DNA of 64,000 nt from an uncultured Bacilli bacterium (GTDB lineage Bacteria > Bacillota_I > Bacilli_A > RF39 > UBA660), in NCBI GenBank assembly GCA_910589375.1, contig CAJUTK010000003.1:5247-69246 (forward strand), written 5' to 3'. Both the position numbers and the translations under genes were made by a program. Below are positions 35,034-43,988 of the stretch, one piece after another. The notes under the pieces are model-generated. The model ran no database searches. It was not told where the DNA came from and saw only the letters and a program-made list of their open reading frames with translations. Positions within the stretch are counted from its first letter, which is position 1. Every line of letters begins with the position of its first letter.

Positions 35034-35612
35034 ATGTTAATATGTTTAGTTGGAAAAAGCGGTAGTGGAAAAAGCACAGTTGCTAATCTTTTATGTATGC
35101 ATTCTAATGATATTTTGCATGTTGATATAGATACTATTAGTCATCAAATAGTGAATCAAAAAGAAGTATCTGCTAAACTAGTTGATACTTTTGGAAATTC
35201 TATTTTGAAAGATAATCAAATAAATAGGAAAGAATTAGGAAGAATTGTTTTTAATAGCACAGAATGTATGCAAAAGTTAGAAGATATTACTTGGCCAGCT
35301 ATGGAAAGTGAGATTGATAAGATAATAACTGATCATCGTAATAGAATTGTTTTACTTGATTGGCAATTACTTCCCAAAACAAAATATTTTAAAACTTGTA
35401 ATATGAAAATTTTAGTAACGGCTCCGTTAGATATTAGAATGAAAAGAGCAATGTTAAGGGATGGCATTACCGAAGAGAAATTTCAGGAGAGAGAACATGC
35501 ATCACTTTCTTTTGATGAAGAAGACTTTGATTATATTGTTTATAATGACGATAGAGAAAAGTTAGATGAGGAGGTTTTAAAAATATATGAAAAGAGTATT
35601 ATACACTGGTAG
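35034..35612 (+). CDS. coaE: Dephospho-CoA kinase
   Basis: Phosphorylates dephospho-CoA in the last step of CoA synthesis. The 192-residue protein has the P-loop LVGKSGSGKSTVANLL, the acceptor-binding HVDIDTISHQIV, LLDWQLLPKT and the lid RAMLRDGITEEKFQEREH. The end overlaps coaD by 26 bp. Confidence 0.9.
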   Translation: MLICLVGKSGSGKSTVANLLCMHSNDILHVDIDTISHQIVNQKEVSAKLVDTFGNSILKDNQINRKELGRIVFNSTECMQKLEDITWPAMESEIDKIITDHRNRIVLLDWQLLPKTKYFKTCNMKILVTAPLDIRMKRAMLRDGITEEKFQEREHASLSFDEEDFDYIVYNDDREKLDEEVLKIYEKSIIHW

Positions 35613-36075
35613 TTTTGATCCAATTACAGAGGGACATATGGATATTATTTCTCAAGCTATTGATTTATTTGATGAAGTAGTAATTGCAGTTTTACAGAAC
35701 AGTAAAAAGAAAGACTTCTTTTTTACGCAAGAGGAAAGAGTTACTTTGATTCAAAAGTTATATGCCAATAATCCTCATGTTCAAGTAATTAGTGGAAATG
35801 GCGCAGCTGTGGATATTGCATTAGAGTATCAATGCGCTGCTATTATTAGAGGCCTAAGGGGGCTTACTGATTTTGATTATGAAATACAAATGGCTGGAAT
35901 TAATAAGGAAATTAGTAATAATAGGGTAAATACTATTTGCTTATTTGCGGATACTAACCATCAATATATTTCTTCTAGCATGGTAAAAGAAATTTTTTCT
36001 TTAGGGAAAAATATTGGAAAGTATGTTGATCCTTTTATTGAAGAGGCAATGAAAAAAAGGAACTCTAAAAATTAG
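35587..36075 (+). CDS. coaD: Phosphopantetheine adenylyltransferase
   Basis: Makes dephospho-CoA from phosphopantetheine and ATP, the step just before CoaE. The 162-residue protein has the nucleotidyltransferase signature TGSFDPITEGHMDII, AIIRGLRGLTDFDYE and SSSMVKEIFSLG. It overlaps coaE, so the two last steps of CoA synthesis are translated together. It converges with an XRE gene, overlapping its end by 11 bp. Confidence 0.96.
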   Translation: MKRVLYTGSFDPITEGHMDIISQAIDLFDEVVIAVLQNSKKKDFFFTQEERVTLIQKLYANNPHVQVISGNGAAVDIALEYQCAAIIRGLRGLTDFDYEIQMAGINKEISNNRVNTICLFADTNHQYISSSMVKEIFSLGKNIGKYVDPFIEEAMKKRNSKN

Positions 36076-36325
36076 AGACCTTTGTTTTTGTGCCACTGTT
36101 ACAACTACTATAATTTCCAGTTTCTTCAGATATTATGGAGAAAAGTTCTCCTGGTGTACAGTTCATGTTTTCACAGAATTCTTCTATATATTTAAATGAT
36201 ATAGATGTTGTTTCTCCACGTATAATTCTGTTTAGATTTCTAGAGGTAATATTCATTTGTTGGCACAACCAATATTTCGTTTTACCTCTCTTTTTTAGTT
36301 GTTCTACTATGTTTATTTTGACCAT
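36065..36325 (-). CDS. XRE-family helix-turn-helix regulator
   Basis: The 86-residue protein is a single Cro/C1-type domain (KTKYWLCQQMNITSRNLNRIIRGETTSISFKYIEEFCENMNCTPGELF). A short Ser/Asn tail follows. GGGAGGTG precedes the start. Size and pattern match the small stand-alone XRE regulators; no ligand domain. It is divergent from the nitrilase-family gene, a possible target. Confidence 0.85.
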   Translation of the reverse strand: MVKINIVEQLKKRGKTKYWLCQQMNITSRNLNRIIRGETTSISFKYIEEFCENMNCTPGELFSIISEETGNYSSCNSGTKTKVSNF

Positions 36326-36427
36326 AGTGCACCTCCCTTCATTTTTATTTTAAAGGAGTTAGAAACTGAAAATAAGATATTTGTAGTCCCTACAACCCTT
36401 TATTTTTATTTTATTTTCTGAAAAAAA

Positions 36428-36436
36428 TGTTATAAT
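36428..36436 (+). promoter_or_regulatory. Extended -10 of the nitrilase-family gene
   Basis: TGTTATAAT at 36428-36436, with the start codon 22 bp downstream and a GGAGG between them. Confidence 0.55.
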
Positions 36437-36457
36437 TAAGTATGGAGGAGAGTATAT

Positions 36458-37225
36458 ATGAAGGTATGTCTTATTCAAATGCATTCTAATGGTACAAAGG
36501 AGGAAAATGAACGTAAGTCTTATGATATGTTAAAAGAAGCTGTTAAGGATAAACCAGATGTTATCTGTTTGTCGGAGTTATTTTTATCATGGGGGCCTGA
36601 TCTTGATTGTTCGAAAGTAGAGGAGAAAGATTTGGTGGGATATCAAGAATTCGCTTTAGAAAACCATGTAAATCTTATTTTAGGTACAGTATCTTTAAAG
36701 AGTGCAGATTCTAAAAAGACAACAAATACTTCTTTTGTTATAAATAGAGAAGGAAAAATAACTAGTCGTTACGATAAAATATATATGTATAAAGTAAATA
36801 GAGAAAGTTTTTGTTTTGATGAGCATGATGATACTATTCCAGGAGATAAAATTGGTCTTGCCAATATTGATGGAATTAAAGTAGGAATAGGAATATGTTT
36901 TGATTTGCGATTTCCTGAATATTTTAGAGAGCTGGTAAAAAATGGTGCAGAAGTTATATTTTTACCATCTCATTTTAGAGAAGATACTGGAAAGAGAGCT
37001 TGGGATATTTTGATAAATGCTAGAGCTATAGAGAATCAAACCTTTTTTTGCGCATGTAATCAAACAGGAAAAAGTGTGTATGGAAATACAAAAGTAGTAG
37101 ATTATGAAGGAAATATTTTAAAGAGCTTAGAAAAAGAAGAGGGGATTGTAACGGTAGATTTAGATTTGGATAAACAAAGAGAGTTTAGAATAGAATTTCC
37201 AGTTTTGGAACAAATAAAATATTAA
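36458..37225 (+). CDS. Carbon-nitrogen hydrolase (nitrilase superfamily)
   Basis: The 255-residue protein has the catalytic triad Glu in CLSELFLSWG, Lys in YDKIYMYKVN and Cys in GIGICFDLRFPEYFREL. The last motif closely resembles omega-amidase/MtnU-like members. These enzymes hydrolyse small amides such as 2-oxoglutaramate. A following GHFREDTGKRAW-like stretch and NARAIENQTFFCACN are typical. Alone in its unit, with its own extended -10. Confidence 0.88.
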   Translation: MKVCLIQMHSNGTKEENERKSYDMLKEAVKDKPDVICLSELFLSWGPDLDCSKVEEKDLVGYQEFALENHVNLILGTVSLKSADSKKTTNTSFVINREGKITSRYDKIYMYKVNRESFCFDEHDDTIPGDKIGLANIDGIKVGIGICFDLRFPEYFRELVKNGAEVIFLPSHFREDTGKRAWDILINARAIENQTFFCACNQTGKSVYGNTKVVDYEGNILKSLEKEEGIVTVDLDLDKQREFRIEFPVLEQIKY

Positions 37226-37229
37226 AAAT

Positions 37230-37271
37230 TCTAAAGAAATAGCTAGTACAATGGTATCTAGTTCTTTTTTT
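37230..37271 (+). terminator. Bulged terminator fused to the next promoter
   Basis: AAAGAA and CTAG segments pair with CTAG-TTCTTT with small bulges, then T7. The extended -10 TGTTATAAT (37271-37279) starts in the T-run. Confidence 0.55.
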
Positions 37272-37300
37272 GTTATAATAGTAATAAGGAGGAAATTCAT

Positions 37301-37762
37301 ATGAAATGGATGGAAAAGTTTTATAGATTTATGTATGGAAGATATGGAATAGATGAACTTTATTACTTGTTCTTTTATAGTTATATTATTTTAGTTTGTA
37401 TTAGCCTATTCTTTAAAGTCCCTTATTTATTTTGGGTAGAATTAGTTTTATTTGTTATTATGTTTTCTAGAGTTTTTTCTAAAAATATTGCAAAAAGAAA
37501 GAGAGAAAATCGTTTCTATTTAAAGGTTCGCTCCAATATTAGAAAACCTTTTCAAAATATAAAAAGAAATTGGAAAGATAGACATGATTTTGTGTATAAA
37601 AAATGTCATAAGTGTAAGACAACATTAAGGCTTCCTCTTCCAAGTGAGAGAGGTATTCAAAATACAACTTGTCCAAAGTGTAAAACAGAGATGAAAGTTT
37701 TCTGCTTAAGAAGAGAAAAAATAGAAATTATTAAATCAAATGGGGTAGTTAAAAATCATTAA
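37301..37762 (+). CDS. Membrane protein with zinc ribbon
   Basis: The 153-residue protein has two helices near residues 24-40 and 46-63, a basic stretch, and a C-terminal zinc ribbon with KKCHKCKTTLRLP and TTCPKCKTEMKVF (two CxxC pairs). The family is common in Firmicutes as an uncharacterised protein. GGAGG lies upstream. Confidence 0.75.
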   Translation: MKWMEKFYRFMYGRYGIDELYYLFFYSYIILVCISLFFKVPYLFWVELVLFVIMFSRVFSKNIAKRKRENRFYLKVRSNIRKPFQNIKRNWKDRHDFVYKKCHKCKTTLRLPLPSERGIQNTTCPKCKTEMKVFCLRREKIEIIKSNGVVKNH

Positions 37763-37840
37763 TTTTTATAAAAAGAATAATGGAATTTATTCTTTTTTTG
37801 TAAATATTTCGTAAAAATAGAAAATAAAGTAGAAAAAGGG

Positions 37841-37869
37841 TTATCAATATGTTATTCTTATGTTAGAAT
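37841..37869 (+). promoter_or_regulatory. Promoter of the MBOAT-SGNH operon
   Basis: TTATCA (37841-37846), 17 bp, TAGAAT (37864-37869). Confidence 0.5.
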
Positions 37870-37902
37870 AGTAAGTTATAGAGAGATGTAGAGGTGTAGA
37901 AA

Positions 37903-39297
37903 ATGGTATTTAGCAGTTTAGAGTTTATATTTATATTTTTACCTATTTTTTTACTTTTCTATTTTCCTATTTCAAAGAAGTATAAAAATATTTTACTCTT
38001 TTTATTTAGTATTATTTTTTATGCTTATGGAAGTTTAAAACAGCCTTATTTTATTTTATTAATTTTGCTGTCTGTTATAGTAAACTATTTTTTAGCGCTA
38101 AAGATAGAGGGTGATAAAAATAGTAAAAAGTATTTAATAGGCGGAATTATTTACAATTTTGGATGGTTGTTTCTATTTAAATATTATTTCTTTTTTGCGA
38201 CAGAATTTAATTCTTTACTAGGATATTTCTCTATTAAAATTCCTGAGATTGATTTTATATTGCCAATAGGAATTAGTTTTTACACTTTTCAAACTATTTC
38301 TTATTTAATTGATGTTTATAAAGGGGAAGTGAAAGCGGAAAAGCGCTTTGTTAATTTTGGTACTTATATAGTGATGTTTCCACAGCTGATTGCAGGACCA
38401 ATAGTTACTTATAAAAGTATTCAAAAAGAATTAAATCATAGAAAGAATAAGATAGATAATTTTTATATTGGATTAAAATATTTTATTATGGGATTAGGAT
38501 ATAAAGTATTACTTGCTAATAGAATTGGAAGTTTATGGAGTGATATTCAAATGATAGGTTTTGATAGTATATCAACTCCACTTGCTTATTTAGGTATTAT
38601 AGCCTTTTCTTTCCAAATTTATTTTGACTTTTACGGTTATTCTTTGATGGCAATAGGTCTTGGAAAGATGCTTGGATTTATGTTACCAATTAACTTTGAT
38701 TATCCTTATTTATCTAGAAGTATGACTGAGTTTTGGAGAAGATGGCATATTACTTTAGGTAGCTGGTTTAAAAAATATGTCTATATTCCACTAGGGGGAA
38801 ATAGACACGGTATTTTGAAAACGCTTAGAAATTTATTAATCGTTTGGTTATTTACTGGTTTATGGCATGGTGCATCTTGGAATTTTGTACTATGGGGATT
38901 AGTAACTTTTGCGTTTATTGCTTTAGAGAAAATATGGTTAAAACCATATCTAGAGAAACATAAGATTTTTTCTAGAATCTATATGATTATTTTAATTCCT
39001 TTTACATGGTCTATTTTTGCTATTACCAATTTGAAAGATTTAGGAACATTTTTAGTGAGATTAAATCCATTCTCAAAAGGTGTTAATGTTTATGCATTAG
39101 ACTATGTAAAATATTTGAATTCTTATGGTATTCTTTTATTAATTGGTTTACTATTTTGTACTAGAATTCCAGATAAAATCTTGAAAAATTGTAAAAATGG
39201 AATACTAGAAATCATTTTATATTTAATAATTTTTTGGTTATCTATCTATTGCTTGTGTATGGAAGCAAATGATCCATTTTTATATTTTAGATTTTAG
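37903..39297 (+). CDS. MBOAT-family O-acyltransferase (AlgI/PatA-like)
   Basis: The 464-residue protein has about ten helices. FPQLIAGPIVTY, FWRRWHITLGSWFKKYVYIPLGGN and the catalytic His in LWHGASWNFVLWG are the hallmarks of MBOAT enzymes that pass acetyl groups from the cytoplasm outward. The next gene encodes an outside SGNH partner, as in PatA/PatB and AlgI/AlgX pairs. Together they probably O-acetylate a cell-wall or surface polysaccharide. The acceptor is not shown. Confidence 0.92.
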   Translation: MVFSSLEFIFIFLPIFLLFYFPISKKYKNILLFLFSIIFYAYGSLKQPYFILLILLSVIVNYFLALKIEGDKNSKKYLIGGIIYNFGWLFLFKYYFFFATEFNSLLGYFSIKIPEIDFILPIGISFYTFQTISYLIDVYKGEVKAEKRFVNFGTYIVMFPQLIAGPIVTYKSIQKELNHRKNKIDNFYIGLKYFIMGLGYKVLLANRIGSLWSDIQMIGFDSISTPLAYLGIIAFSFQIYFDFYGYSLMAIGLGKMLGFMLPINFDYPYLSRSMTEFWRRWHITLGSWFKKYVYIPLGGNRHGILKTLRNLLIVWLFTGLWHGASWNFVLWGLVTFAFIALEKIWLKPYLEKHKIFSRIYMIILIPFTWSIFAITNLKDLGTFLVRLNPFSKGVNVYALDYVKYLNSYGILLLIGLLFCTRIPDKILKNCKNGILEIILYLIIFWLSIYCLCMEANDPFLYFRF

Positions 39298-39308
39298 GAG
39301 GTTTATCT

Positions 39309-40286
39309 ATGAGACAAAAAAATAGTTTACTATTTATAAGAACGTTTTTATTGAGTATTGTAGTGGCTTCTCCTTTTTTAATAAAACAGGTTATTTTTAA
39401 AAAAGAAGATTTTTCACCTTCAGAAAATATGGATAATTATGAGGAAGAAATAAAGGATAATAGTAATACTAACTCAGTGAGTAATCCTTCTACTAATAAA
39501 ACGAATACGAATATTTCTAATTCTAAAACCAATAGTAATTCCAATAAGGAGCCTACAAATTCTAATAGTAATAAACCTAGTAATGAGAATCCATCAAATC
39601 CTAATATTGTAAACCAGTCTTTTGTTAAAGTAGACGATGATTATTTTGAAGATGCATTATTTATTGGAGATTCTAGAACGGTAGGAATAAAAGAATATGG
39701 AAAAATAAAAAAAGCAACATTTTTCTGTGATACTGGTATGAGTATTTATAATTTATATTCTAAAAAATTATCTATTTCTGGTGTTGGAAAAGTTTCTTTA
39801 AAAGAACTTTTAAAAAAGAAGAAGTATGGAAAAATTTATATCATGTTAGGCATTAATGAGATTGGTTATAATATGGATAAGAGTGCAGCTAAATTTGAAG
39901 AAACTGTTAATTATATAAAGAAAGCCCAACCAGATGCTATCATTTTTATTCAAGGTAATTTACATGTATCCAAGGAAAAAAGTGAAAAAAATCCTACCTT
40001 CAGTAATAAAAGAATTGATAAATATAATAAAAAATTATCTAAAATAGCTGATTTTAAAACAGTATTCTATTTTGATGCTAATGAAATATTTGATGATGGT
40101 AAAGGAAATATGAAGGCTAACTATACTTTTGATAATACCCATATTTACGCAAAATACTATGTTAACTGGACAAATTATATGAAAGAACACGCTGTTTTGC
40201 CAGGGGAGCCTTCTAATAAAGAAGAGGAAAATAGAGACGACTCTAATGTGTCATCAAACAAAGTAGATAATGAAAAGCAAGAATAA
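39309..40286 (+). CDS. Membrane-anchored SGNH/GDSL acyltransferase partner
   Basis: The 325-residue protein has an N-terminal anchor (residues 8-24), a long Asn/Ser/Thr-rich linker (to about residue 100), and an SGNH domain with ALFIGDSRTVGI (Ser), LGINEIGYN (Asn block) and DNTHIYAKYY (Asp-x-x-His). The linker would place the catalytic domain in the wall. It likely completes the acyl transfer begun by the MBOAT protein. A polar Asn/Glu tail follows. Confidence 0.85.
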   Translation: MRQKNSLLFIRTFLLSIVVASPFLIKQVIFKKEDFSPSENMDNYEEEIKDNSNTNSVSNPSTNKTNTNISNSKTNSNSNKEPTNSNSNKPSNENPSNPNIVNQSFVKVDDDYFEDALFIGDSRTVGIKEYGKIKKATFFCDTGMSIYNLYSKKLSISGVGKVSLKELLKKKKYGKIYIMLGINEIGYNMDKSAAKFEETVNYIKKAQPDAIIFIQGNLHVSKEKSEKNPTFSNKRIDKYNKKLSKIADFKTVFYFDANEIFDDGKGNMKANYTFDNTHIYAKYYVNWTNYMKEHAVLPGEPSNKEEENRDDSNVSSNKVDNEKQE

Positions 40287-40317
40287 AAAAGCAAATGAAA
40301 CTAATCATTTGCTTTTT
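40286..40317. terminator. Bidirectional terminator
   Basis: AAAAAGCAAATGA (40286-40298) pairs with TCATTTGCTTTTT (40305-40317). It separates two converging genes. Confidence 0.85.
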
Positions 40318-41134
40318 AATTAGTAAAGAGACTTATTGTGTATTGATATCCATCATCTTTTGGTTTGTTTCTTTGTTTTTCCCATGATTTTTGGGCATCT
40401 TTATAAAGAGAAGTTAGATGCATTAATAATTCATCCTTTAATAAATCACAGTCTGCTGGATTTTCTTCTCGATAAATTTTAAAACAATCATGTAGAGATA
40501 ACAAAAATTGTTCAAAACTATTTTCATCAAAATATCTTGTGATAATTTTTTTAACACTATATTCAACTGAGGTACGTTTATTATAATTGTTACGATCAAT
40601 ACTTTCTCTTAGTTCACCTGTCTTTTTTTCAAACCCTAAAAGAGTTGTTTGTTCAAATTCAATGCCACTTGCTATAGAAAATCCTGTTAGAGTATTTGGA
40701 TTGCAGCAGTTCTCTTTTAGATTGGCAATTACTCTTTCGGGATTTAAAGTACCATTTTGATAATACTGAAGCAATAGTTTATAAATGTGTACATTTATTT
40801 CTGTACTAACTCTTCCATTAATATTAAGAAATAAGTCAGAGAAATAAGCAATTATTAATGGTATGATAAATTTTTTATCTACTTCAGGATTTTCATTTGC
40901 TATTTTTTTTAGTTCAGCACATAAATTAGTTACAAAGATTAGAATATGATAGTAGGGTAATTCTTTAAAAATAAAACAAATGAATTCAGTTTCTTTATAA
41001 GAAATAAAATCGTTGCTTATAGAGTGAGTAGAAGTGTTTTCTACTACTTTTTGATACGTTGCTGCAGTAAGTTGGTTTTGTTTATATAAGATGATAAGTT
41101 GTTTCATAATTTCAAGAAACGTTAGTTTGTTCAT
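40316..41134 (-). CDS. Hypothetical helical protein
   Basis: The 272-residue protein is mostly alpha-helical, without signal peptide or clear membrane helices. It has scattered Cys (ENCCNPNTL, LHDCFKIY, ADCDLL). A DNWRK-like charged C-terminus (QKSWEKQRNKPKDDGYQYTIS) follows. I do not recognise a domain. It is divergent from vanR, with a shared 120-bp gap. Confidence 0.6.
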   Translation of the reverse strand: MNKLTFLEIMKQLIILYKQNQLTAATYQKVVENTSTHSISNDFISYKETEFICFIFKELPYYHILIFVTNLCAELKKIANENPEVDKKFIIPLIIAYFSDLFLNINGRVSTEINVHIYKLLLQYYQNGTLNPERVIANLKENCCNPNTLTGFSIASGIEFEQTTLLGFEKKTGELRESIDRNNYNKRTSVEYSVKKIITRYFDENSFEQFLLSLHDCFKIYREENPADCDLLKDELLMHLTSLYKDAQKSWEKQRNKPKDDGYQYTISLFTN

Positions 41135-41180
41135 AGTATCACTCTCTTAGTTGTCTATTATATAATTTTTTCGGCAATGA

Positions 41181-41231
41181 TGTAAAGCAAATTTAAAAAA
41201 AATGTAATAATTTTTTGATTTATGCTATAAT
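41181..41231 (+). promoter_or_regulatory. vanR promoter with possible 11-bp-spaced repeats
   Basis: TGTAAAG (41181), TTTAAAA (41192) and TGTAATA (41203) are spaced 11 bp. The last overlaps the -35 position of an extended -10, TGCTATAAT (41223-41231). The layout resembles that before vanW, but the sequence is A/T-rich and the match weaker. Confidence 0.4.
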
Positions 41232-41253
41232 GACTACAGAAAAGAGGGAAACT

Positions 41254-41943
41254 ATGAATATCTTGGTAGTAGATGATGAGATTGCCATTGCAGATTTATT
41301 GGAAATTTATTTAAAAAATGAATCTTATAATGTTTATAAATACTATAGTGGTAAGGAAGCTTTAGAGAAATTAGATACTTTAAATATTGATCTGGCCATT
41401 TTAGATGTTATGATGCCTGATATGGATGGCTTTACTTTATGCAGTAAGATAAGAGAAAAATATACGTTTCCAATTATTTTCGAAACGGCGAAAGTAGAAG
41501 ATATTGACAAGATTAATGGACTTACTATTGGAGCTGACGATTATATAACAAAGCCTTTTCAACCATTAGAATTAGTAGCACGTGTAAAAGCTCAATTAAG
41601 ACGTTATAAAAATTATAATCAAAATAGTGAAATTAGTGAAAATGTAGTAGATTTTAGAGGAATCGTTATTAATAATAATACTCATGAATTTTATTTTAAT
41701 GAGAAAAAAATAGAACTTACACCTACTGAATTTTCTATTTTATGGAGTTTATGTAGAAATAGGGGAAGTGTAGTTAAAACAGAAGATTTATTTATGGAAG
41801 TATGGAAAGAAAAATATTTAGAAAAAGATAATAATACTATTATAGTACATATTAGACATTTAAGAGAAAAGATGAAAGATACTAGTAAGAATCCAAAGTA
41901 TATTAAAACTGTATGGGGAGTAGGTTATAAGATTGAAAGATAA
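41254..41943 (+). CDS. vanR: VanR-type response regulator
   Basis: The ATG at 41254 is used; an upstream in-frame start at 41215 would contain the -10 box. The 229-residue OmpR-family protein has Asp7/Asp8, the phosphoacceptor Asp51 (AILDVMMPD), Thr78 and Lys100 (YITKPF). The wing ends in NPKYIKTVWGVGYKIER. It agrees closely with VanR from Tn1546 (GLTIGADDYITKPF and RHLREKM). It would turn on the operon when phosphorylated by VanS. Confidence 0.92.
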   Translation: MNILVVDDEIAIADLLEIYLKNESYNVYKYYSGKEALEKLDTLNIDLAILDVMMPDMDGFTLCSKIREKYTFPIIFETAKVEDIDKINGLTIGADDYITKPFQPLELVARVKAQLRRYKNYNQNSEISENVVDFRGIVINNNTHEFYFNEKKIELTPTEFSILWSLCRNRGSVVKTEDLFMEVWKEKYLEKDNNTIIVHIRHLREKMKDTSKNPKYIKTVWGVGYKIER

Positions 41944-43057
41944 AGAAACGCTAAAAAATAAATTAGTTCGCAAAACTTTTTGGAATTTTATTACGAAAAT
42001 CTTTCTTTGGTCTACTATTTTTCCCATTTCTTGTTATTTCCTTTTCTTGATACTTCTTCGCTTAGACTATAGCTGGGTATATCAGTTTTCTCCTTTTTTA
42101 TATCGTAGAATGTTAGATATTTATAATCTTCTATTTGGTGATGGAATCATTTTTTTAGTTATATTTTTGATTTGGCTAATAGGAGTTCTTATTTTTTTGT
42201 ATTGTTTACTAAAGAAGGTATTTAGCTATGTAGAAGCTTTATCAGACTCTGCTAATTTATTGTTAGATAAAAGTGTAGAATACATAGAATTACCAGATGA
42301 TCTTGAAGACATTGAAAGGAATCTTAACTACTTAAAAAGAGAATCTGCTAGAAATGAGAGAGTGGCTAGAGAAAACGAGCAAAAGAAAAATGATTTAGTA
42401 GTATATCTTGCTCACGATTTAAAAACCCCACTTACTTCTTTAATTGGATATTTATCTTTATTAGAAGAAATAAAAGATATGCCAAAAGAGCAAAGAGAAA
42501 GATATATTGAGGTTACATTAGAAAAATCATATAAGTTAGAAGATTTAATCAATGAGCTTTTCGATATTACAAGGTTTAATTCTGAAATTATGGTATTAGA
42601 GCCTACTGAAGTAAATCTAAATCTTATGTTAGAGCAAATTATAGATGATTTTTATCCAGTTTTAAAAGAGAATGAGAAAGAAATAGAACTTTCTATCTCT
42701 GACAAGATTTTATTAGAGGCTGATCCTGATAAACTGGCTAGAGTGTTTAATAATTTAATAAAAAATTCTATTTACTATAGTACAGATAAAAAGATTACTA
42801 TTACAGTAACGAAGAAAGAAAATAAGGTAGAGATAGTAACTTGTAATAAAGGAAGAAAAATATCAGATGAAAAATTAAAAAGAATATTTGAAAAATTTTA
42901 TCGAGCAGATTCTTCTCGTACTACTAAAACAGGTGGTAGCGGATTAGGTCTTGCTATTGCTAAAGATATTGTAGAGCTTCACGGAGGAACTATTAAAGCA
43001 ACAAGTGATAAAGAGTATACAAAGTTTTATGTGGAATTGCCTATTCAAAAATCTTAA
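41933..43057 (+). CDS. vanS: VanS-type sensor histidine kinase
   Basis: A TTG start overlaps vanR by 11 bp, with GGGGAG upstream; Tn1546 vanS also starts with TTG in a vanR overlap. The 374-residue protein has two membrane helices (about 23-42 and 72-92), a short outside loop, and the H-box YLAHDLKTPLTSLIGYLSLL with His161. N-box ARVFNNLIKNSIYYS and G-box GGSGLGLAI follow. The kinase core closely resembles VanS. It should sense glycopeptide or wall damage and act as kinase and phosphatase for VanR. Confidence 0.92.
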   Translation: MKDKETLKNKLVRKTFWNFITKIFLWSTIFPISCYFLFLILLRLDYSWVYQFSPFLYRRMLDIYNLLFGDGIIFLVIFLIWLIGVLIFLYCLLKKVFSYVEALSDSANLLLDKSVEYIELPDDLEDIERNLNYLKRESARNERVARENEQKKNDLVVYLAHDLKTPLTSLIGYLSLLEEIKDMPKEQRERYIEVTLEKSYKLEDLINELFDITRFNSEIMVLEPTEVNLNLMLEQIIDDFYPVLKENEKEIELSISDKILLEADPDKLARVFNNLIKNSIYYSTDKKITITVTKKENKVEIVTCNKGRKISDEKLKRIFEKFYRADSSRTTKTGGSGLGLAIAKDIVELHGGTIKATSDKEYTKFYVELPIQKS

Positions 43058-43118
43058 GAAAAATTTAAGAAATTTGTAAGAAGAACTTAAAGAACAATTA
43101 TTTCTAGATTGATACAAT
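43054..43118 (+). promoter_or_regulatory. Candidate VanR-regulated promoter of the vanW-vanT operon
   Basis: Four repeats lie exactly 11 bp apart: TTAAGAA (43054), TTAAGAA (43065), GTAAGAA (43076) and TTAAAGA (43087). The last covers the -35 position of an extended -10, TGATACAAT (43110-43118). OmpR/PhoB regulators such as VanR bind direct repeats with this period. The first repeat overlaps the vanS stop codon. Confidence 0.65.
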
Positions 43119-43149
43119 GAATTTGTATTTAGGAATAATTGTTTTTTTA
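43094..43149 (+). terminator. Terminator-like hairpin between vanS and vanW
   Basis: AACAATTATTTCTA pairs with TAGGAATAATTGTT (one G-U), enclosing an ATACAA/TTGTAT stem, and ends in T7. It could end the vanRS message. It spans the vanW start region, so only its 3' half is in the vanW transcript. Confidence 0.65.
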
Positions 43150-43166
43150 TTGGAAAGGAGATTCTT

Positions 43167-43988
43167 ATGGCAAGAAAAAGAGTAACAGAATTATTTCCCT
43201 TCTTAGTTCCCATTAGAATTTGGCAGAGAAATATATGGTATCAAATAAAGCTGTATTTTGATAAAAATAAATATTCTAAAGAAAAGGGTGAGTTATTACC
43301 ATATGAAGTTTGTAGTGAAAAAACATTCATGATTAATGAAAATAGCGGACAAGATATTATCTATCAAGTAAATAAAGTAGACAACTTAAAAATTATTAGT
43401 AAAACAATGAACTCTATTTTAATAAAACCTGGAGAAACTTTTTCTTTCTGCTATTTGGCTAGATATGCTAAAAAATATGGAAAATACAAAGATGGATTAG
43501 TTCTTGTCAATAATAAGATAGTGCCCCAAAAGGGAGGGGGTATTTGTCATTTAAGCAATTTACTTTATCAACTCTTTTTACAAACACCGCTTACTATTGT
43601 TGAAAGGCACGGTCATAAGGTAAAATCTTTTCCTAATCCAGATTCTCAATCTTTAGAAGGAATAGATGCTACTATTAATAGTGGATGGCTTGATTTAAAA
43701 GTAAGAAATGATACAGATGTTATTTATCAAATTAGTATTGATTTTGACAAACAATACATGTATGGAAAAATCCTTTCTAATGAAAGGATGAATACTTGTC
43801 ATACTATTATCAATGATAATTTTAAATATATTAAGAAGAAGGAAAAAGTGTATGAAAGTGTATCTGTAATAAAAATAATTAGAGAAAGAGAGACAGGAAA
43901 GGAAATTGAGAGAGTAAAACTTTATGATGAAGTAGTTGAAATAAAGTACGAATTACCAAAAAATGTAGAAATAGAGGAGATTGTATGA
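43167..43988 (+). CDS. vanW: VanW
   Basis: The 273-residue protein matches VanW, an accessory of vanB- and vanG-type clusters: the family block SILIKPGETFSFCYLA, KYKDGLVLVNNK and GGGICHLSNLLYQLFLQTPL is present. It has no clear signal peptide. Its function in resistance is unknown. AAAGGAG precedes the ATG, and the last 4 bases overlap vanG. It begins the resistance part of the operon. Confidence 0.93.
   Translation: MARKRVTELFPFLVPIRIWQRNIWYQIKLYFDKNKYSKEKGELLPYEVCSEKTFMINENSGQDIIYQVNKVDNLKIISKTMNSILIKPGETFSFCYLARYAKKYGKYKDGLVLVNNKIVPQKGGGICHLSNLLYQLFLQTPLTIVERHGHKVKSFPNPDSQSLEGIDATINSGWLDLKVRNDTDVIYQISIDFDKQYMYGKILSNERMNTCHTIINDNFKYIKKKEKVYESVSVIKIIRERETGKEIERVKLYDEVVEIKYELPKNVEIEEIV

Noticed and set aside
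36135..36353. Plus-strand open frame opposite the XRE gene
   Set aside because: It is the complement of a clear helix-turn-helix gene, and its product has no recognisable feature.
43172..43213. Antisense open frame over the vanS-vanW junction
   Set aside because: It overlaps well-supported genes and promoter elements and has no ribosome site.
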